A stretch of DNA of 64,000 bases. Source: Lytechinus variegatus. Its lineage: Eukaryota > Echinodermata > Echinoidea > Temnopleuroida > Toxopneustidae. Location of the stretch: assembly GCF_018143015.1 (NCBI RefSeq), contig NC_054755.1, positions 12,961,624 through 13,025,623 on the forward strand. Reading direction: 5' to 3'. The notes below the pieces were generated by a model, which made no database searches, was not told the origin of the DNA, and was given only the letters and a program-made list of their open reading frames with translations. Both the position numbers and the translations under genes were made by a program. Below are positions 51,031 through 63,235 of the stretch, piece by piece (position 1 is the first letter of the stretch; each line of letters begins with the position of its first letter).

Positions 51031-52354
51031 GTACGGCTTTTGTGTCTGTAACCATGAAGTGAATAAGAAAAATTCGTTATTTTGTCTCAGACACATAGAA
51101 TATGTATTATGAAAAGTGTGATAATTGCAACAAAACATCTTATTGTTTCTGTTTATCTCAGTATCGCTTAAAAAGGGAACATACAAATTTTTTTTGCAGG
51201 GAAAGTTCCAAATTTGCTTGCAAATATGCTTCAATGAAATAATCACGTGCAATAGTAATATATTCTTTAACGGAATTATTACGGTACCGACGTCATTCCC
51301 GGATTCATTCATTTTTTTTTCAATTATTAGGAGTGTATCATCAACAAACATTTCAACACTCTCAAGCAGCCAAACCAAACATTTATTTTCTATTTCAATA
51401 GACACACAGTTAAGTACACATCATGTACACATTGTTAAACAACATATGGACTTATACTGTTGCTAGGGTTGAAGATAGTTTACCAAACAGTGTTAGAAAT
51501 TGAAACAATAACGATAAAGTTTTTATACTGTCTTTATAAGAAAATGAACCTCGCTCTTTAAACTTTTAACAGTTTGTTTAAATTTCAAACAATAGGCCTA
51601 CCTGATCAGTACTGTGTTTTTAGTAAACATTATTGTACTTTTTTTACTGTGAACAAAACAAACAATCGCTACGATAATGTTAGCACCCTGTCATCTATTC
51701 AATGCATCTTGTCGATTTCATTGACGATGTCGACACCAATTGTGGACGACGTCGCAGTCAGCTGTGATCAACGCCCACAGCTTTCTTCATCAAAGGATGT
51801 AAACTGATGACTTCGAGAGGTCATCTTAGATAACAAACAGGCGATGCTATCCATCTTTAAAGTACACCCCTCTGAAATTCTTCTCTTCCTCAATCTCAAA
51901 ATCATTTTCAGGGTTAGGGCGCACATAGTTTCTAAAGGTTAACAATTTAAGCTACACCTGTCGTGGCGGTATAGGGTTCCAAATTGTCTCATGACCATGA
52001 TGGTTGCTGAAGCAACTCTCAGGAGCAAATATTATTTGTTTGCAGGTTTACAAAGATAATGGTTGAAATTTGAAGTAAAAAAAAAAACAGGGTCACCTTT
52101 TTTTGGAGGGGGGGGGGGGGCTTTAGGTACAGTTGGGTGAATGCTCTCACACAAAATGGCCTTCTTTATTAAATTCCTCTTTTACAATTTTCTTATCCTT
52201 TTTTATCTCCTCATCTGCTCATCGAAAAATTTTGTCTTACAAAACTCTTGCCCTTCCTACATTTCCCATCAACTTTTATTTTATTTTGTTGCAATTGTTT
52301 GTCATGGTTGTTGCGTTTTAAAATTCTTATTCTGCTTCGAGAACTGCTGCCTCT
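51031..52354. other. Intergenic, nothing recognised
   Basis: AT-rich sequence with small frames only; none has a domain or splice context I would trust. A run of G lies at about 52105-52122. Confidence 0.5.
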
Positions 52355-52358
52355 CCCC

Positions 52359-52389
<31 letters not shown>

Positions 52390-52449
52390 ACTTTCTTTCT
52401 TTCTTCCTTCCTCCCTACTTTCCTTCCCTCTTTCTTCCTTTCTTTCCTG
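52355..52449. repeat. TTTC microsatellite
   Basis: TTTC units with TTCC and TTAC interruptions. Phe/Leu-rich frames are artefacts. Confidence 0.92.
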
Positions 52450-52515
52450 TAATACTATCATAGACAATACGCTAGAATGATTACAAATTACAAAATGTAC
52501 AATTATGATTGAAAT

Positions 52516-52770
52516 TCCAAATGCGAACGCAAGTAGATGGGCAGATACAAATACACGTGCAGATACAAATACAAATTATGCAAATACAATACATATAAAA
52601 ATAAAAAATAAAAATGAAAATGAAAATGAAAATGATGAAAATCGAAATAGAAATAGAAATAAAAATAAAGATGCTGATACAAATACACATGCATATGCAA
52701 ATACAAATTATGCAAATGCAAATACAAATACATATATGAATATATAAATACAAATCTAAATACAAATAGG
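52516..52770. repeat. Six-base AAATAC/AAATGA minisatellite
   Basis: About 40 units with a strict 6-base period (AAATAC, AAATGA, AAATAG) make an Asn-rich frame on + and His/Tyr-rich frames on the other strand. It is not coding. Confidence 0.85.
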
Positions 52771-53485
52771 CAAATAATGAAATGATATATATAAAGACAA
52801 AGGCAAAATCAGTATAAGGATTAAAAAAAACCTGCCCTTTAATCCCCCTTTTTGGGCTGAAAGCTTGTTCGTTTCACAATCGGTTTCTCATTAAGATTTC
52901 TCGTCTCAGACTTCTGACCATGAACTGTTCACGGACTATTTTTTTTTGCTCGGCAAAAATGACATTTGACATCGTCGCCGCGGGACACAAAAATACTCTA
53001 ATTAACTCGAACTTCCGCCACAAAATGGAAATTCATTTTAAAATCAGAGAAATCAGAGAGGAAGGGGAAAATGAAGATATCTGGCATGAAATATATATTA
53101 TTTCTCCATCGTTCATTATTTATTGGGTTTATTTCTTATTAGAGTTGTACAACAACTCGCTTTTGGCACTAAAGATTTTTTTTAAGACTGGAGGAAGGGT
53201 GTGTCATATTATTAATTATTCGAGGCAGACAATAGGAAAGTTTGAAGGATTTTTTTAAAATAATTTCGATGAGTAGAAAGGTTGTAGTGGTGATTCTTGA
53301 AGTCTTATTTTGGCAACCAATTTTGAAGTGACGTCATTGGAAAAAAAGAATTGACGTCTAACCGCAAATAATTGGATGGGTTGTCATCCAATACTGATAA
53401 AACAAGGGAGATTCTATGCTAATGTGATCTTTGTGACAGACATGGTTCGACACAATGCTGAACATTAAACAATGACAAGCCGGTT

Positions 53486-53781
53486 AACCTGGGGCCGATT
53501 GTACGAAAGGGTCTTTGCAAGGACCGTCTTTCGTTTCGCCCATCTTTTATGATAAATCATCTGCAAACATATTTCATTCGTCCGTTAAAATAAACAAAAT
53601 ATTTGTTTGCAAAATGATGTGATCTATCATGAAATTGTATAAAATTTGATTTAAAAGCAAGCTAACGAATCTTATTCTTTATCACAAATTTCAGAAACAC
53701 TTCGCTTATAGCGTATCATAAAAGATGGGCGACACGAAAGACGGTCCTTGGAAAGACCCTTTCGTGCAATCGGCCCCTGGT
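53486..53781. repeat. Foldback element with ~65-bp terminal inverted repeats
   Basis: AACCTGGGGCCGATTGTACGAAAGGGTC at the left pairs with GACCCTTTCGTGCAATCGGCCCCTGGTT at the right, and pairing extends to CGCCCATCTTTTATGATA. The middle is AT-rich. Confidence 0.8.
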
Positions 53782-55127
53782 TATGTTAGTGGCCAGGGAA
53801 AGGGGAGGGGGGTGCCCCGTTGAATAAGTTAGTGTTTGTGTTTAATTACTTATTGCCCTGTCTTCGGGGATGTTGATAAGAAAAAAATAATAAACAAAAT
53901 AATAACAACATATAATAAACAAAAACAATCTGCAATCATGATACTATAAATTTATGTTCTTGTCAAACCTGACATCGTTTGCACGTATACACTGAAACTC
54001 AAATCTGTTTTGACTGGAGAATAATAGGTCCATTTGAATTTGAAAAGTGGTACGAGAATTCAGGTATTCCCTTCAAAGTATAACGAGAAGCAAATTGCAA
54101 ACAATAATTAAGGGTATATTTGTGTTTGTCTTTTTTAGTTCTTTGGAACGAAATAATAATTCAATATCTTTGAACATTTTTAAAACCTTACCGTGACAAA
54201 CTTCGAATGACAATACCCCGCAGGACGCAAAAATAAAAAAGTTAATTTCTAAGTATTTTAGATACTATTTTTGCAACTACAATACTCAAGAGAAGATAGG
54301 AAGTTAATTGTTACAAAATATTAATAAAATATTAACCAAACCATAAGAGCTGAAGAAGCGTGACAGATCGGACGTGAAACTGTTCTCTGTTTCAATCAAA
54401 GTAAGTCCAGATGAATAGATTTATTTTTTCCATCGTAATCAAAAGAAACGTTGCTTTAAAATATTAATTAAACAATTGGCCTATTTTCCCGTGGAAATGA
54501 CCTTTTTAGGAATGGGAAAGAGGGCAAAATATCTTGAAGAGTGGAACTAGAATTTCCCATTGGAAATCCTTATCGGAAATATACAATATACCCCATGCAG
54601 AAATGATAAAAACATTAGCAACATGAATCGAGAAGTTCGTTATGGAATGCTTCCTAATCAAGCTCATAAATTCATCTGCATCATCTTCGGCACCTCATAG
54701 AAATATGTGGCGCTTCCTCTCATCTCGCTGTGTCGAAATCGAATTACATTAAAATAAACTAATTTAATTATCGCTTATTTCTATTCAAGTGAAATTGTAT
54801 CTTATTTTGTTTTTGAAAGATATTGATGTATTGCGGTGAACAGCAGGTCCTCATAGCGTGATGGAAACTATTGGAAAATAACTATATTAATTCTTAATTG
54901 TTTTAATCCGGCTTTATGTTCTAGATAATAGCAATACAGTGATCGTCCTATATATTTCGTCTCCATCGTTCATGATTTATTGGGTTTATTCTTTATATAT
55001 GAGTCTTGTACAGCTCACTGCAAGTTCTATACAATTGGATCAAATATCACATTCTTTTTACATGTATTTTACTCATTAATCGTTTTATTCATATTTACAA
55101 GGGCATTGCTATATAAATGTTTTTATA
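53782..55127. other. Intergenic, nothing recognised
   Basis: AT-rich. The segment at about 54945-55020 repeats one near 53085-53160 (TCTCCATCGTTCATTATTTATTGGGTTTATT), so both are pieces of a dispersed repeat. Confidence 0.5.
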
Positions 55128-55358
55128 CACTGCAAAAGCTTCGGTGTTGATTTAACGCCAGCCCGGAATCTATATATGTCCACACCAGATAAGTGTTAAA
55201 CAACACCGGTTTAAGTCTAACACCATATATAGGTGTTTATACAACACCAATTAGTTTCAGAACAGCATCGATATGATTCCAAACTGGTGTTGTTTGAATA
55301 CCTCTCTGGTGTGGACATTCCGGGCTGGTGTTAAATCAACACCGGAGTTTTTGCAGTG
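55128..55358. repeat. TA-flanked foldback element (CACTGCAAAAACTCCGGTG family), complete
   Basis: Between TA dinucleotides, CACTGCAAAAGCTTCGGTG at the left pairs with CACCGGAGTTTTTGCAGTG at the right. Arms of at least 45 bases include AACACCAGCCCGGA / TCCGGGCTGGTGTT. Confidence 0.8.
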
Positions 55359-56419
55359 TATGATAAAAAGACGAGCCCATTCGAAGGAAAGGAAAGGAAA
55401 AGAAAAAAAAGAAAAAGGTATAGGTCAATTTGAAAGTCCTTTCATCCATGAAGGAAAAAAAAATTGATGTTAGGTCGTCTTGCATGCGATTTTTAAAAAT
55501 ACCCTATAACATGTATAATCTTAGACGTAATAATGTATCTAACAGCCATTAATAAGTATATCGACGCATTTATACATGATTAAGTTATCAATTCTTAAAC
55601 CAGCTATAAGCATGATAAGATATTTCCGGGACACCGACGCGACGCCTGAAGTTAGCCAATGAAACTTGACCAATGACCGTTGTCAAAGGCGATGAACTAT
55701 AGGCGGACAAAATAATTTAGTTTTAGTTTAAGATTGACAATATTTGAAATATGATATCATCAAAATGTATTGTCTTAGGTCACCTAGTCTATCCGCCATG
55801 TTCATGTTCAGCTAATATACTTCCCGTTTTTAATTTTAGTATAGGCCTAAATAACATAGCCACAAAATTACATCAAAGCAAATCTAAATCCTTGTAAACA
55901 GCACATTAAATTTTCATTGGTAAATTTTCATTCATTTATAAGCGAAATTTACTCATTCACCAAAAATCCCTGTACACGATACAAGCGTTTGATACCTCCA
56001 GTCTTAACAAGGAGAATTATCCATTAAATTTCCCTTTTTTCGTTCAAATTATATTGCTTTTGTTTTTCATGCGTGATTGTGTGTTTATCGTGAAAAATAC
56101 CATAAACTCCACTTTAAAAAGTAATTAAAAATTTCAATTATGTTAAAAATGTTTTTTTTTTGCTAATGCAGGTTTTATTATTCTGTTGCATTTTTTTATT
56201 ATCATTAAGCTCTCTTCATATCAGAAAAATAATAAGGGATGGATATGCGACCCGATGCAACCATGACAACCGCATTTATTTCAAGTAGTCTCATTGGATT
56301 AACACAATACGACACAACAAGAAATTTTGGAATAAGAAGATAAAGATAAGAAGAGAAAAGTATTAGGAGAGAAGTAGGAAGAAGAAGAAACTGGAGGGGG
56401 GTGGGGCGATATTTCAAGC
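55359..56419. other. Intergenic, nothing recognised
   Basis: AT-rich, with an A/G-rich patch (55384-55420). No coding or RNA signal seen. Confidence 0.5.
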
Positions 56420-56666
56420 CAGTGGCGTATTGAGCCAGAAATATTGAGGGGTCAGATTTAGCGTATCGGTCATAATTCATAAAAAGTTGCAAGCGAGGCG
56501 AGCGAGCAAAAAAACCGACATTTTTTTTTTACAAAAATCAATTTTTGTGATGATTTTGACAATATATTCAGAAAATAAAATCATATTTCATCCTTCTCTC
56601 TTTCCTTTTCTCTTTTTGGATGTTAAATATTTTGGGGGCAAACCACCCCCGATCTGTACGCCACTC
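56420..56666. repeat. Dispersed element (CAGTGGCGTA...TACGCCACT), copy
   Basis: Inverted ends CAGTGGCGTAT and GTACGCCACT. The interior GCGAGCGAGCAAAAA, GACATTTTT and AATATTCAGA.AATAA matches 59735-59986 and 19790-20001. Confidence 0.65.
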
Positions 56667-57879
56667 CCATCCATTGAGTACAAATCCCGAGATACTATGT
56701 TAAAACAGGGAGTTGAGAGGAGAACTCCCTGGTTAAAATACCACGCCTTGCTTTCCTCATCTTCGACAGCTCTAAATGTCGGGAGGCATCTCATTCGATT
56801 TAGCTGGTCCGGCAGGGCCCCGGGCTATCGGTCTGTTTATTCGGCTGGTTTATATGGGCCCGGTGTATCACCGCAGGGCCGCACTCAACACAACTCCCAT
56901 TTTGTTTTCACACGCAATGTTTTGATTGTGTTTAGATTTTAGAGGGCGGGTAGGGCGGGGGGGGGGGGGCGCACAAGTAGTGTAAAGACGGATGCAAGAA
57001 GATCAACCCTAACCTTCCTGATACTTAGTAATATACATCCCGAAAATGACACACTAAACATGCTAAAGGTCCTAAAACTGATAAAAAGCAAACCGCCTAG
57101 TTGCATGAAGATTTTTTTTATTTAAAAAAGGAAATTTTAATGAAAAATATATTTAAGTCACCTTTTATGTACGCCATATAGTGTAAACGAATGCAATATA
57201 TTCATTTCAATATAAAGAATCTTCTGTCTTTAGAGAATTTTTTAATGCTCATCTATAACATTCACCATTCTCCCTTGATTGTAATATATAAATATACGGT
57301 TCGTAAAAAGAATTAAAAAAAGAAACATATTGCTGCTCGATTCATGTAAATGGATGTTATATTTAGTAGCATTTTGCCAATGAAATTATTAGTAATTTTT
57401 AATTCATATCAGTGCCACCGCGTGAACGTTAGTACCTTTTTTGTTACATGCTGAGAAAATTCCAAATGCACCCCCACTCTATTAAAAGCTGAGAAGTATA
57501 TATGATTAGGATTTCATTAATTAATAATCGGTGTTACCTTTTTCAGGGCGTATACGTGGCGTCACATTATACAAGAGGAAGGGGGGGGGGAGTTGAAATA
57601 GTAGATCACCCCCCTGAAAACGGGCTTTTTGTTCGAATCTTCGCCAGTGATCATCATGATATCAACTTATCTGCTTGATATTTGAAATTTGTTATATTTT
57701 ATGTCATGTAAAATGAATAAATTTTGAGCTAAAAAAAACGACTCGCGAATCAGCACATAATGATTATGGAACATAATATTCTTGAAATGAAATTTACACC
57801 TACGACAATTGCTCCGGGCTTAATTTCGTTCTAAGATGTAGGGTTAGGGTTCGGATTGCAACATAGGGGTTTTATGTTA

Positions 57880-58092
57880 CACTCTAAAAATTCGAATGTT
57901 AAATCAACATTTGAAAGGTTGGAGGAGTGACAACCTTTTTCAATTGTTACTTCCAACCTTGTATAAAGCTGAATCCAACATTTTAGGTGCTGGGAAGAAC
58001 AATTTAGTGGTAAATGCAACATTAATTTTAGAAAATGTTGTCACTCCTCCAACCTTTCAAATGTTAAGTTAAAATTTCTTGTTATTACAGTG
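57880..58092. repeat. TA-flanked foldback element (CACTCTAAAAA family), copy 1
   Basis: CACTCTAAAAATTCGAATGTT at the left; the right end is degenerate and closes CAGTG, with TA on both sides. Inside, TTTGAAAGGTTGGAGGAGTGACAA and TTGTCACTCCTCCAACCTTTCAAA are inverted. Confidence 0.75.
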
Positions 58093-58132
58093 TAGGTTTA
58101 GGCTTTTGTTTATGGTAGGGTATGCCTGGGTA

Positions 58133-58357
58133 CACTGCAAAAACTCCGGTGTTAATTTAACACCAGCCCGGAGTCTATATATGTCCACACAAGAGAATTG
58201 TTAAACAACACCGGTTTGGGTATAATACCTGATAATTGTTTATACAACACCAATTAGTTTAAAACAGCATCGGTTTGATTCCAAACTGGTGTTGCTTCAA
58301 AACTTCTCTGAACTTCTTCCGAGCTGGTGTTAAATCAACACCGGAGTTTTCGCAGTG
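58133..58357. repeat. TA-flanked foldback element (CACTGCAAAAACTCCGGTG family), complete
   Basis: CACTGCAAAAACTCCGGTGTT pairs with AACACCGGAGTTTTCGCAGTG. Same internal order as the 55128 copy, including ACAACACCAATTAGTTT and GATTCCAAACTGGTGTTG. Confidence 0.8.
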
Positions 58358-58450
58358 TATAGTGTTAAATCCAGGATTGAAGTTGCTCATACGATTGGTG
58401 TGTGGATACAGAGCGGAGCAATTGTGAAATTGTCGCCGGAGCACATGTCA

Positions 58451-59734
58451 CTGACATACATTTTAATTTAGATAGGGGCTGAACTGAATAAGCATATAAA
58501 GATTTGTAACATCGTTCATATTTCCTTTGTTTAATATAATTATCAAAGAGTGCAACCGTTACAATAAAACGGCCAAACGGTCAAATTATAGTTGGTCTTT
58601 TCAATATTATTGAAACAATCATTCACATTTGCTGTTTACTATAATCATAATTTTCTATCTTAGAAATAATTCAGAAGTGACCTTCATTTTCCAAGCTGCA
58701 CTGGGACAATTTATATTATTTCACCCAAATGCTTAGACCAATATTCATTTAACCTTGTAAACTCTGTACGATGTGTTTATCGTTTCTACGGTGTGGTACT
58801 ACTCGTCTACGCCGTAACCTCGGGCGCCTGTTTCGTCCGAGACTCGCTGTCTCGATGACTTCAGGGCTTCTAAGACATGACTGGCTTAAAATCATTACTA
58901 TTTCTTTACATAAATAATGCCAAATCTATAGTCTGAGATCTGCAGAGACGAGAAACACCGCATCTTGTGTATACACAGCTTTTTGCTTCAAGCCTACGTG
59001 TGTGTCATTAAATACGACATAAGTCAGAGGTTTGAAATAAAACGTCATTAAAATATTAGTCAAGACTCCTCGAATTGACCCATTTCAGTCAAAACACCAA
59101 TTCCATTTTGTCTACAAAAACAATTATAACTCCCGAAGTCTTTCTTGATAAACTGACCCAATTTTTATTCTCACTCTGAAATTTATTCACGTTTCTGCTA
59201 ATTTATATCGCAATATTTTATTTTTCATGTGATATAGTTTTGCACCAATTTCCAGAAAAATATGGTGTGTTTCGGCTCTTATACGTGTATGGTGAAATGA
59301 GATGACAGGGGCCGCAAAAATCAACTGCCAAACACAATTTAACAAATGAGAAAATAATGAATATCATATTTCAATAACTTTTAAGATCCATTTTCTATAT
59401 GAGAATAAAAAAGAGAGCTTTATTCAATGGAAGACATGATCATCATGCAAGTATATCATCAAGAAAAACATGCTATTTAGGAGTTTGTGAAATTGAAATT
59501 TTATACACAGAGGATGCTAATACCATAGGCCTTCATAGAAAATGTGTACAATGTCCGAAAAAGGCATCTTATATACTAAACGACAAAGAATAATTTGAAG
59601 GGAAGATTGCTGTTCTTATCACGTCAATAAATGGGAATCTATGAAAAATTATCAAATCCCGCAAATGATTTAAAATACAATTGGGAAAAAGAAAGTCCTG
59701 GACCATGCAGATTACATGAAATAGGTGAATAGAC
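58451..59734. other. Intergenic, nothing recognised
   Basis: AT-rich single-copy-looking sequence. No gene or RNA signal seen. Confidence 0.5.
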
Positions 59735-59986
59735 TTAGTGACGTAATGAGCAAAAAAAATTGAGGGGGTTAGATATGGCATATTGCGGGTAATTAATAAA
59801 AAAAATGCGAGCGAGCAAAAATTTCGACATTTTTATTACAAAAATCAAATTTTGTGATAGACTTTGACACAATATTCAGACAATAATATTATATTTCACT
59901 CTTCTTCCTGTCCTTTTCTATTTTTTTCTTGGCAATGAAATTCCTTTTTTGGGGGAAGCCCCCCCCCCTCCAATCTGTATGCCACT
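59735..59986. repeat. Dispersed element (AGTGACGTA...TATGCCACT), copy
   Basis: Same family as 56420-56666: GCGAGCGAGCAAAAATTTCGACATTTTT, AAATTTTGTGATAGACTTTGAC and AATATTCAGACAATAA recur in order. A C-run near 59960 is part of it. Confidence 0.65.
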
Positions 59987-60360
59987 GAATAAATTATGAA
60001 ATATTTGACCTACTCATCCGAAAGGAAACAAGAATTTGTTGATGGTTTATAATGTACTTTTTTTATAGAAAAACTGCAATCATCTCATCCCCACACCCTT
60101 TCCCTTTCAGCCCCCTCTCTCTGTCTATTTCTCTCCCTCTTCAATCCATCTCCCAGTCACCCCTCTCTCTATCTTTATCTTTCTCTCTTTCTCCCACCCT
60201 TTCTTCTCGTGGAAGTTCTCTGTACTTTCAACACCTAATTTCCGGTGGATGTCTTCCAAGATTCAAGTTTACATCTTGAGGGTCAACCTAGATGTTTTTC
60301 TTCCTCCACCTTTCAAATTTTAATGAGTAAAAGCAGAATCTCATGACAATGAAAATTCTG

Positions 60361-60597
60361 CTCTGTAACACGCTGTTTAAAAGTTTAAGACCGTTGTTTA
60401 AGCCCGTCAGTCTAACAACTATTAATTAAGAGTTTCAACTAGTTGCTTAAACTTTTAAACAAGTTGTTTAAACCTTTAAAGAAGTTGCTTAAACTTTTAA
60501 ACAGCTTAAAATCAATTTTTAAACATCTTAAACAATTATTGTGAGAGTGACGGGCATAAAAAACGTGTTTAAGATTTCAAACAGCGTTTTTCAGTGT
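60361..60597. repeat. Foldback element of GTTTAAA...TTTAAAC units
   Basis: CTGTAACACGCTGTTTAAAAGTTTAAG at the left pairs with TTTAAGATTTCAAACAGCGTTTTTCAG at the right. GCCCGTCA/TGACGGGC also pair. Inner AGTTG(C/T)TTAAAC.TTTAAA units are tandem. Confidence 0.65.
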
Positions 60598-60744
60598 CCA
60601 TGTAAATCTTCGAGGCATTATTGAGGGTTTGATTTAGTCACTTAAAAAAGACATCCTTTGTATGCATGGTTCAATTGTTTTTTCCTTTTAGCACACTCGG
60701 AATAATAAGCCTATATGTATGACTAAAAGAGACCAACGGCACTG

Positions 60745-60960
60745 CACTGTAAAAACGGTGGTGTTAAAACTGAACCAATTGATGTTAATAGAGGACCACA
60801 CCCTGAGGTGTTAAAATAGAGATTGAACATAACACCAAAGAGTGTAAATGTAACAACCACGGGTGTTGTAATAACACCTATAGGTGTAAAACTAACACCA
60901 CCAATTTAACACCGGTGTGGTCCTTTATGTACACCGGTTAACACCACAGTTTTTGCTGTG
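60745..60960. repeat. Foldback element (CACTGTAAAAACGGTGGTG family), copy 2
   Basis: CACTGTAAAAACGGTGGTGTT pairs with AACACCACAGTTTTTGCTGTG. The internal GTGTT/AACAC-rich body matches 22114-22322. Confidence 0.7.
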
Positions 60961-62108
60961 TGTAAACAAAGAAAATCAAACATGCTTTTAAACATGAAAA
61001 CGTGGGAGCTTGCTCGATTCGGCATTCCAAGACTGTGATGAACTCCGAGTATTCATTTTTTTGGGGGGAGGGGGTAGGGGAAGGGCGCCCCATCTGGCCC
61101 TATAGTCACAAGGAGAAAATGACAAATAATGGGCACCCCTTTTATCATTCTTACTCTCGGGAAAATTGAAAAGATGAGGCACAAACTTCTGCTCTTTGGG
61201 CGTTCAGAAAAATCACAGATAGAGGGGGCCGCCCCCACACCCGCCCCCTTATTTTTTGTCTACGCCAGTCTGGTCTTGGGGAAAGGATAGTACAGGAGAC
61301 CTCTGGTTCTAAATCGAACACGCAATGTCGGTATGGCTCGTATTAGTGTTTATTACCAGAACCACGGTGGGTCTCTCCTATTCTTGAGGTCGGGACATCA
61401 TTGATTTGAGGAGAAAAAGAAAAGAAAACATCACATCTGGACTTGGCCATGCTACCATGCCTATATAATAGTGTACATTGTGTTGGGGGCGTAGCGACAA
61501 AGGGGGGGGGGGTACATGTTCACGGGCACGCGCTTGACATTATGTTCTGAGTTGGATAAAGTGAAACGATGTAAGATACGTTCAATAATTCGAAGAATCT
61601 TTTTTATTTCATGATAATGTACGCAAAAAAAAATAACCGTCATTTCTATAATGTATAAAGTCGGCAGACTACAGACTCCTAACAACAAAAAATACCCACC
61701 CCCAAAAATATCATTTATATAGACACTAGAACAGATACATGAATACAGATATCATGAAGAATAGAGAAAGAAAAAAAAATATTACGATATAATTCCCGAG
61801 AAGTATAAGTACATTTTAATGTTGTTGTACATGAAAATTATCTAGTACAAATAATAGTAGAGAAAGAGTGAAAGGGGGGCTGAAAAATAATTGATTTTCC
61901 ATTCATTTTTTCCTCCCGAGTTTTTAAAACAAAATCTCGATCATTAACATTGATAGTAATTAATGACAAGATATCAAATTGAATAGATAATGGGATCTTT
62001 GATGAGAAACGAACAAACATCCAATGTGCAGCATTATCTGAAAGATAGAAATGATAGAAAAGATGTTTTAACAAAATAATTAGTCCTCCTAACCTTTCCT
62101 CCTCCCAA
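60961..62108. other. Intergenic with G-rich dispersed repeat ends
   Basis: G/C runs at 61062-61080, 61224-61250 (ending TACGCCAGTC) and 61502-61511 resemble ends of the TGGCGTA family. No gene seen. Confidence 0.45.
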
Positions 62109-62317
62109 CACTCTAAAAACAAGAAATGTTAACTTAACATTTGAAAGGTTGGAGGAGTGGCACATTTTCTAAATGTTGCATTTACCACTTTAAATGGTTC
62201 TACCCAGCACTTAAAATGTTGGATTCAGCTTTATACAACGTTGGATGTAACATTTGGAAAAGGTTGTCACTCCTCCAACCTTTCAAATGTTGATTGAACA
62301 TTCCAATTTTTAGAGTG
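62109..62317. repeat. Foldback element (CACTCTAAAAA family), copy 2 (reverse)
   Basis: CACTCTAAAAACAAGAAATGTT pairs with AACATTCCAATTTTTAGAGTG. The order of internal blocks is the reverse complement of 57880-58092 (for example GTTGGATTCAGCTTTATAC). Confidence 0.75.
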
Positions 62318-62800
62318 AACCCCCTCCCAATTTTGCACCCTCGTCCAATTATAAAAAAAAGGCAAGTACACCCCCTCGAAATCTGCCTCTTCACTAAGTG
62401 AACCCCGGCTACGCCTTGCCTCCACAACAAAACGTGTAAATTATTATAGACTTCCAGGAAAAAAATTGTGTATTTGTTTTGAAAGGAAAAAATATCATAT
62501 TCGATCATCTTGTGCGCGACGAGGGTGAGAATTTGTATTCGGGATGAAAATTCCTGGGTGATTTTCACCCTCTTGTGATACCCCGGCTGCCAATTATATC
62601 ATGCATTATATTGTAAAATAGGTATGCTGGTTATTTGGTAATTGATTAGAGTCATTTGAAAAAATTGCATTTAATTCACAGATTGATATATTTTCATTTC
62701 GTTTGTGACATGATTGGCTTTGGATGGATGTATAGTAAATGCATTTCTAAGTCGATTTCGCAAACATTGCATTACGCCAGAGAAACAATGACCATGATGA
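62318..62800. other. Intergenic, nothing recognised
   Basis: AT-rich with short C-runs. Minus-strand frames here have no recognisable domain. Confidence 0.45.
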
Positions 62801-63227
62801 TTGCATTAGCCTAATGGGGTGATTCCATACGTGTTGTACGGGACATTTTGACAACAATTTCTTGTTTCCTAGCCACATTCTTCATCAATAAAATATCATT
62901 TTTGTGTGTGTCAATGATAAAGCTATAGTGGGTAGTCATGTGAAAAACTAATAACCAACACAAAAAAAATGATTATGGGTAAATTATAGGTGAAAATGTT
63001 GTGTGTCGTACGGGACGCAGAAATGTCCCGTACGACACGCAACATTTCAAGCTCTAATTCACCTATGGACAACATACTTTTGTTGGTTGTCAGTTTTTTC
63101 ATGACTACCCAGTAGCACTTTAATATTACCACGAAGCAAATTGGAGTTCTGCGTTCGTTTGGACAGCAGGTTGAAAAATGTTGTGAAAATGGCTGATTTT
63201 TCTAGCATGGAATCGCCCATTGCATTA
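62801..63227. repeat. Full-length hairpin element with possible 8-bp duplication
   Basis: TTGCATTA occurs at both edges (62801-62808 and 63220-63227). GGGGTGATTCCAT and ATGGAATCGCCC are inverted, as are TGGGTAGTCATGTGAAAAACT and AGTTTTTTCATGACTACCCA. The central 22-base arms at 62995-63016 and 63025-63046 pair at 21 positions. Confidence 0.7.
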
Positions 63228-63235
63228 AAGTCCAC

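Larger units (their letters stand above)
57800..58450. repeat. Decayed GAGCAATTGTCGC repeat with two nested insertions
   Basis: The outer pieces CGACAATTGCTCCGG (57805) and GGAGCAATTGTGAAATTGTCGCCGGAGCACATGTC (58413-58447) resemble the family at 49663. Elements at 57880-58092 and 58133-58357 lie inside. Confidence 0.45.

Noticed and set aside
51019-51405. Minus-strand frame containing FVDDTLLII, like a reverse transcriptase catalytic motif
   Set aside because: The residues around it do not fit any reverse transcriptase, and the nearby GVPQG-like remnant is on the other strand, so the match is probably chance.
52920-53258. 112-codon frame on +
   Set aside because: Part of it recurs at 54945-55020 as a dispersed repeat, and no domain is recognisable.
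56487-56942. 151-codon frame on + with a GC-rich end
   Set aside because: It starts inside a dispersed repeat (56420-56666), and no domain or splice structure is visible.
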